Positions 12,402 to 15,568 of a stretch of DNA of 15,568 bases are shown here, one piece after another (positions within the stretch are counted from its first letter, which is position 1; every line of letters begins with the position of its first letter). Below the pieces are notes generated by a model. It searched no databases, was not told the origin of the DNA, and saw only the letters and a program-made list of their open reading frames with translations. Source of the stretch: Chloroflexota bacterium (GTDB lineage: Bacteria; Chloroflexota; Anaerolineae; Anaerolineales; UBA11858); assembly GCA_030666985.1 (NCBI GenBank), contig DAOUWT010000030.1:1-15568 (forward strand), written 5' to 3'. Position numbers and translations under genes: made by a program.

Positions 12402-13151
12402 ATGAAACTATACAACGATATATTAGCATCCCTGCCAGATGGAAAAATTCTCGAAGCACGCATAGGACTGCGCTGGACAGTCGTGGTAGTGGAAACCCAG
12501 CACGGAACAAGCTGCGGGCTGGTCTCCACGCTAGACGCCGGCCACGCCCACACGGGCAAGCCTCTCATCCCTCTAGCCGGTAACCTTGAGTCTCTTAGCG
12601 GGTTAGAAATGGCGCATTGGATAAATTCTGAAGTCCCCGTTCAGCGCAGCCTGGGATGTGCTGCCATCAACGCCCTCCTGCCAAAGCACCCCGCCCAATG
12701 GGCAACAGAAAACGCCGAACACGCCATCCTCCGGCACGGGAAGGGCAAGAAAGTCGTCCTGATAGGACACTTCCCCTTTGTGCCTCGGCTGCGGGAGGAG
12801 TTGGAGGATTTCCACGTCCTCGACCGAAACCCCCGTGGGGACGACCTTCCCCCCGAAGCGGCCCCCCAAATCATCCCCCAGGCCGGCGTAGTGGCCCTCA
12901 CCGGAATGACCTTCATCAACCATTCCCTGAGGGATATCCTGTCCCTCTGCCACAAAAACGCCTTTGTGATCATATTGGGACCCACAACTCCCCTCACTCC
13001 CGTTCTGCACGCTTACGGGGTGGATATGCTAGCGGGGTTGGTGGTGGAGGATATCCCGGCCGTGGTGCGGGCCGTGGGGCAAGGTGCCAGCTTCAGGCAG
13101 GTGCGCCGCGCTGGGGTGCGTTTAGTCATCCAGACCCCGGGGGAGGGGTGA
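12402..13151 (+). CDS. DUF4213/DUF364 protein, putative heavy-metal chelation or transport regulator
   Basis: The 249-residue cytoplasmic protein has the two-part layout of this family. The N-terminal DUF4213 part (about 1-85) contains RIGLRWTVVVVET and TSCGLVSTL. The C-terminal Rossmann-like DUF364 part (about 90-245) contains KVVLIGHFPFVPRL (117-130), VVALTGMTFINHSL (163-176) and VIILGPTTPLTPVL (189-202) followed by GVD. Family members occur in anaerobes, often beside metal or cofactor genes; their biochemical role is still not firmly established. AGGA lies ten bases before ATG. The gene is followed by trmO on the same strand after a 43-base palindrome. I am confident of the family but not of the function. 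Confidence 0.85.
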   Translation: MKLYNDILASLPDGKILEARIGLRWTVVVVETQHGTSCGLVSTLDAGHAHTGKPLIPLAGNLESLSGLEMAHWINSEVPVQRSLGCAAINALLPKHPAQWATENAEHAILRHGKGKKVVLIGHFPFVPRLREELEDFHVLDRNPRGDDLPPEAAPQIIPQAGVVALTGMTFINHSLRDILSLCHKNAFVIILGPTTPLTPVLHAYGVDMLAGLVVEDIPAVVRAVGQGASFRQVRRAGVRLVIQTPGEG

Positions 13152-13179
13152 CGCCTAACCCGAACGTTATCCCATCCTC

Positions 13180-13222
13180 AACCCAGGAACGCGGTTCCTC
13201 AGAGGAACCGCGTTCCTGGGTT
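13180..13222. repeat. 43-base near-perfect palindrome
   Basis: AACCCAGGAACGCGGTTCCTC plus a single A (13201) plus its exact complement: two 21-base arms with a one-base centre. It lies between the DUF364 gene and trmO. No T-tract follows, so it is not a standard terminator, although it could halt or process the transcript. Each arm also contains a smaller palindrome, GGAACGCGGTTCC. Confidence 0.95.
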
Positions 13223-13285
13223 CGCTGAAAATTGCGGAGTTAATAGCGGACAATGCCTTACCCTGCCCCTCCACAGGAGTCCCCC

Positions 13286-13768
13286 ATGACGCTCATCCGA
13301 TACCATCCCATCGGCCTTATCCACAGCCCCTTCACGAATCTTTCCGGGATGCCCATCCAGCCCAGCGGCGCCCTGGGCGTCCAAGGCTGGGTAGACGTGA
13401 AGCCTGAATTTCAACCCGCCTTGCAAGATTTAGAGGGTTTTTCTCACCTGATCTTGCTCTACCACTTTCACCGCGTTAATGAGGTGGCCCTGACCGTCAC
13501 CCCCTTTTTGGATACAGAAAAACGCGGCCTATTCGCCACCCGCGCCCCCAAGCGGCCCAATCCCATTGGGCTTTCTATAGTCAAGCTGCTCAAAGTGGAA
13601 GCAAATATCTTGCGCATTGAGAACGTAGACATCCTTGATGAAACCCCACTACTAGACATCAAACCCTACGTGCCCTATTTTGACCGCCCAGGGGTTGAAA
13701 GAGTGGGGTGGTTGGAGAAAAGCAAAGGCCAGGTGCGGGGTAAAAAGTCGGATGAGCGTTTTGGGTGA
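13286..13768 (+). CDS. trmO: tRNA (t6A37) methyltransferase TrmO (TsaA/YaeB family)
   Basis: TrmO uses S-adenosylmethionine to N6-methylate threonylcarbamoyladenosine 37 in tRNAs reading ACY codons. The 160-residue protein shows the YHPIGLIHSPF start, the single-domain beta-barrel fold, and the signature RAPKRPNPIGLS (86-97), where substrate and SAM bind. VDILDETPLLDIKPYVPYFD (114-133) follows. The Lys/Arg-rich C-terminal tail is short. ATG at 13286 is chosen because AGGAG lies six bases before it; an upstream in-frame ATG at 13253 has no ribosome site. Many archaeal and anaerobe homologues lie beside metal-related genes, and some may act on other substrates. A terminator follows directly. 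Confidence 0.92.
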   Translation: MTLIRYHPIGLIHSPFTNLSGMPIQPSGALGVQGWVDVKPEFQPALQDLEGFSHLILLYHFHRVNEVALTVTPFLDTEKRGLFATRAPKRPNPIGLSIVKLLKVEANILRIENVDILDETPLLDIKPYVPYFDRPGVERVGWLEKSKGQVRGKKSDERFG

Positions 13769-13781
13769 GACTAAGTCGCTA

Positions 13782-13821
13782 AAAATCAAAATCCCCCGTT
13801 TTATCGGGGGATTTTGATTTT
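13782..13821. terminator. Bidirectional intrinsic terminator between convergent genes
   Basis: AAAATCAAAATCCCCCG (13782-13798) pairs perfectly over 17 bases with 13805-13821, with the loop TTTTAT. The stem ends in a T-run in both reading directions, so it can stop transcription from trmO and from the S41 protease. The following 13822-13927 holds a loose copy of the ATCTGCG..AATC word seen in other spacers, and no gene. Confidence 0.9.
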
Positions 13822-13927
13822 ACTAACGTCTGGATCAATCCGTTGTTAAGTAATAACGATCTTCACATAGTTGACTGGGCTAGATGAACTTTTAATCTGC
13901 GAAAATCATGAAAATCTGCGTCCCACT

Positions 13928-13954
13928 CCTCACGTTTCACGTTTTACGTTTCAC
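13928..13954. repeat. GTGAAACGT repeat forming the S41 stop codon
   Basis: On the minus strand this reads GTGAAACGTAAAACGTGA, then AACGTGAGG. It is the block that also ends parA, with one additional 7-base unit. The TGA of the first unit is the protease stop codon, and the last residues (EVMSDE) are coded by a related GTGATGAGTGATGAG repeat. Confidence 0.85.
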
Positions 13955-15276
13955 TCATCACTCATCACTTCCAACAAAATCTCAATAGCCTTATCCAATT
14001 GGGGATCAACCTCATTCTCATAATCTTCTTCCGTGAACTCCACAACATAGTCCGGCTCTAGGCCTACTTCGTGGATTTGACGTTTATCGGGCGTGAGCCA
14101 GCGGGCAATGGTCACTCGGACGGCTCCCTCTTCATTGCTGAGCGCAATCCAGTTTTGCACGGAGCCTTTCCCAAACGTGGTCACACCTACCAGGGGGGCA
14201 CGCTCATGGTCTTGAATAGCGCCCGCCACAATCTCGGAGGCCGAGGCCGAGCCTTCGTTGACCAGGAATACCAGGGGGATATCGGTCGCTTTTCCGCCTT
14301 TTATAGCTTCGAAGGTTTGCATTTCTTCGTCACCATAGTCTTCGTAGAGGATCACACCTTTAGGAATGAACTCGGATGCCACATCAATGGCGCTTTGCAG
14401 GTATCCACCGCCGTTGTAGCGGAGGTCTATAATGATGCCGTCAACGTCTTGGGAGAGGACATCCTTGATCCCCTTGCGGAGTTCGCTGCGCGTATCTTGT
14501 GCAAAAGTGAAGATTTGGATGTAGCCGATATTATCGTGTTCTTCCAGAACGCGGTACTCCAAGCTGGGGAGGATGATCTTGGCGCGGGTGACGGTGACGT
14601 CAAAAGGTTCGGCTTCGCCTTCGCGCCTGATGGTCAGGACTACGTCTGTCCCAGCCGGGCCTAAAATTCGCCGGATGACTAGATTCCCGTCAATGCCGGT
14701 CATGTCGTCTCCGTCTATGGCAATGATCTCATCCCCCGGTTTTAGGCCAGCTTTTTCGGCTGGGGAATCTGGCATAGGGCTGACAATGGTGAGATATTCT
14801 GTGTTAGGGTCTACCCAGGCTCCAATGCCTTCGTATTCCCCTTCCATGGGCATGTTGGCTTGCATAAATTGATCGGGATCCATGTAGGAGGTGTGCTGGT
14901 CTCCTAGCGAATCCAACATTCCCGAAATTGCTCCGCGCATCATGGCCACATCATCTACGGGTTGGTCTACATATTGATTATGGACAATGTTCCAGGCTTC
15001 CCAGAAGGGAACGAAAAGCTCGTCCTCGGACATGTTTTCTATTTCGCCAGTTGTGACCGGCGGATGACCTTCGGGTAGTTCCGATTCTCCAACTTGTTCC
15101 ACCTCTTCAGAAGATTCAATAGTTGTAGAAGAAGATTCTTCAGTGGGGAATACTTCTTGAGATATTTCTGTTTTAGAGGGAAAAACATATCCCACTACCA
15201 CACCGGCTGAGAATGTTCCCGCCAGGAGGATCAGGGCTACTATAACACCTACTATGATGCGTGAATTTTTATTCAT
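13951..15276 (-). CDS. S41 family C-terminal processing protease (CtpA/Prc type)
   Basis: This is a membrane-anchored extracytoplasmic serine protease that cleaves near C-termini of exported proteins. The 441 residues begin with a short basic N-terminus, one membrane segment (8-31), then an acidic, Ser/Glu-rich linker (about 38-80). An N-terminal helical region follows (about 88-130), then the PDZ domain (about 148-230, with GIGAWV, SPAEKAGLKPGDEI) and the protease core. The catalytic Ser345 lies in NEGSASASEI, with Lys370 and Gln374 in FGKGSVQ. The 25-residue Ser-Lys spacing equals that of E. coli Prc. The conserved DLRYNGGGYL is at about 285-294. ATG at 15276 is chosen because GGAGA precedes it; the longer frame upstream runs into a repeat. 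It stands alone on its strand. Confidence 0.95.
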   Translation of the reverse strand: MNKNSRIIVGVIVALILLAGTFSAGVVVGYVFPSKTEISQEVFPTEESSSTTIESSEEVEQVGESELPEGHPPVTTGEIENMSEDELFVPFWEAWNIVHNQYVDQPVDDVAMMRGAISGMLDSLGDQHTSYMDPDQFMQANMPMEGEYEGIGAWVDPNTEYLTIVSPMPDSPAEKAGLKPGDEIIAIDGDDMTGIDGNLVIRRILGPAGTDVVLTIRREGEAEPFDVTVTRAKIILPSLEYRVLEEHDNIGYIQIFTFAQDTRSELRKGIKDVLSQDVDGIIIDLRYNGGGYLQSAIDVASEFIPKGVILYEDYGDEEMQTFEAIKGGKATDIPLVFLVNEGSASASEIVAGAIQDHERAPLVGVTTFGKGSVQNWIALSNEEGAVRVTIARWLTPDKRQIHEVGLEPDYVVEFTEEDYENEVDPQLDKAIEILLEVMSDE

Positions 15277-15295
15277 TTCTTGTCTCCAATATTTT

Positions 15296-15358
15296 AACGT
15301 GAAGCGTGAAACGTGTTGCGTGATCTTATATTTCACGTTTCACTCTTTGCATTTCACT
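15296..15358. repeat. GTGAAACGTG hairpin repeat upstream of the S41 protease
   Basis: AACGTGAAGCGTGAAACGTG and CGTGAT units on one side face TTTCACGTTTCAC on the other, with possible pairing of GTGAAACGTG to CACGTTTCAC. It ends about 15 bases before the ribosome binding site of the protease gene and belongs to the 6049-6165 family. Confidence 0.75.
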
Positions 15359-15445
15359 TTAGCTTAACATGAAGTTTGATCTCCGCTCAAAAACCACATA
15401 GTTGAACCACGGTAAACATTCGTTCATCTTTCTCCCGTTTTTCAC

Positions 15446-15568
15446 TGTCATTGCGAGTGTCTCCACAACGCTGGGGGCACTGCTCAACGGGAAAGAAACT
15501 TTGTACCATGTCATTGCGAACGCAGCGCAGCGGAGTGCGGCAATCTCCCCGAATACTGTGCCCCTTTG
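15446..15568. repeat. TGTCATTGCGA dispersed repeat, cut by the window end
   Basis: TGTCATTGCGA occurs twice in the same orientation (15446-15456 and 15509-15519). The second copy continues into GCAGCGCAGCGGAGTGCGG and CAATCTCC. It is the same general class as the TGTCATTTCGA and TGTCACTCTGA elements at 3341 and 9578. The matching inverted end would lie beyond the window. No gene is seen in 15359-15568. Confidence 0.7.

Noticed and set aside
12603..13228. Overlapping frames in the DUF364 gene on both strands
   Set aside because: They are shadows of a gene with family motifs; the Pro/Arg-rich plus-strand product is typical of a shifted frame.
14071..14872. Plus-strand frames opposite the S41 protease
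   Set aside because: They are antisense shadows of a gene with an intact Ser-Lys-Gln catalytic set.

Overview
The window looks like part of a chromosome from a Chloroflexota bacterium, most likely of the class Anaerolineae. This rests on the protein flavour of the core genes, the short YidC without an N-terminal extension, the triad of a UbiA-type prenyltransferase with two uncharacterised membrane proteins, and intergenic DNA crowded with hairpins and degenerate tandem repeats. No 16S rRNA or other definitive marker is present, so the class-level assignment is inference.

Layout. 1-262: a degenerate CTGATCCCC array. 269-2515 (+): a CtaB-like prenyltransferase and two multi-pass membrane proteins of unknown function, closed by a strong terminator (2540-2573). 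2580-3435: an orphan, C-terminally short Phd-type antitoxin, an unknown 80-residue protein and two hairpin repeats. 3453-4556 (-): an arylsulfotransferase-like lipoprotein, with a 132-bp MITE-like element just upstream. 4944-5130: remnant of an amidohydrolase. 5174-7494 (-): parA and parB, separated by a four-helix-bundle (S23/IVP-type) gene and a 16-unit CGTGA array. 7859-11839 (-): the classic rpmH-rnpA-yidD-yidC-jag cluster, with an eight-bladed PQQ-type (BamB-like) lipoprotein inserted between yidD and yidC. A good sigma-70-type promoter lies upstream of rpmH, and an intrinsic terminator follows jag. 12402-13768 (+): a DUF4213/DUF364 putative metal-chelation protein and TrmO. 13951-15276 (-): a secreted, membrane-anchored S41 C-terminal processing protease. 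The window ends inside another dispersed repeat.

How the genes fit together. The minus-strand block from rpmH to parB is the cluster that in many bacteria lies next to oriC: ribosomal protein L34, RNase P protein, the membrane insertion factors YidD and YidC, the RNA-binding protein Jag/KhpB, then chromosome partition by ParA/ParB. However, dnaA, dnaN and a DnaA-box cluster are not seen next to rpmH here, and mnmE, mnmG and rsmG are missing between jag and parA. The order has therefore been rearranged in this lineage.

The most unusual property is the intergenic DNA. At least seven families of palindromic or tandem repeats occupy nearly every spacer. One of them, built from GTGAAACGT words, touches the ends of parA, yidC and the S41 protease so closely that it supplies their TGA stop codons. 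Its words also equal half of the consensus ParB site. Two copies of a small inverted-repeat element with CTAGCTRCCCGA ends are flanked by near-perfect 8-10 bp direct repeats and look like a MITE family. No CRISPR array, tRNA, rRNA or complete insertion sequence was recognised.
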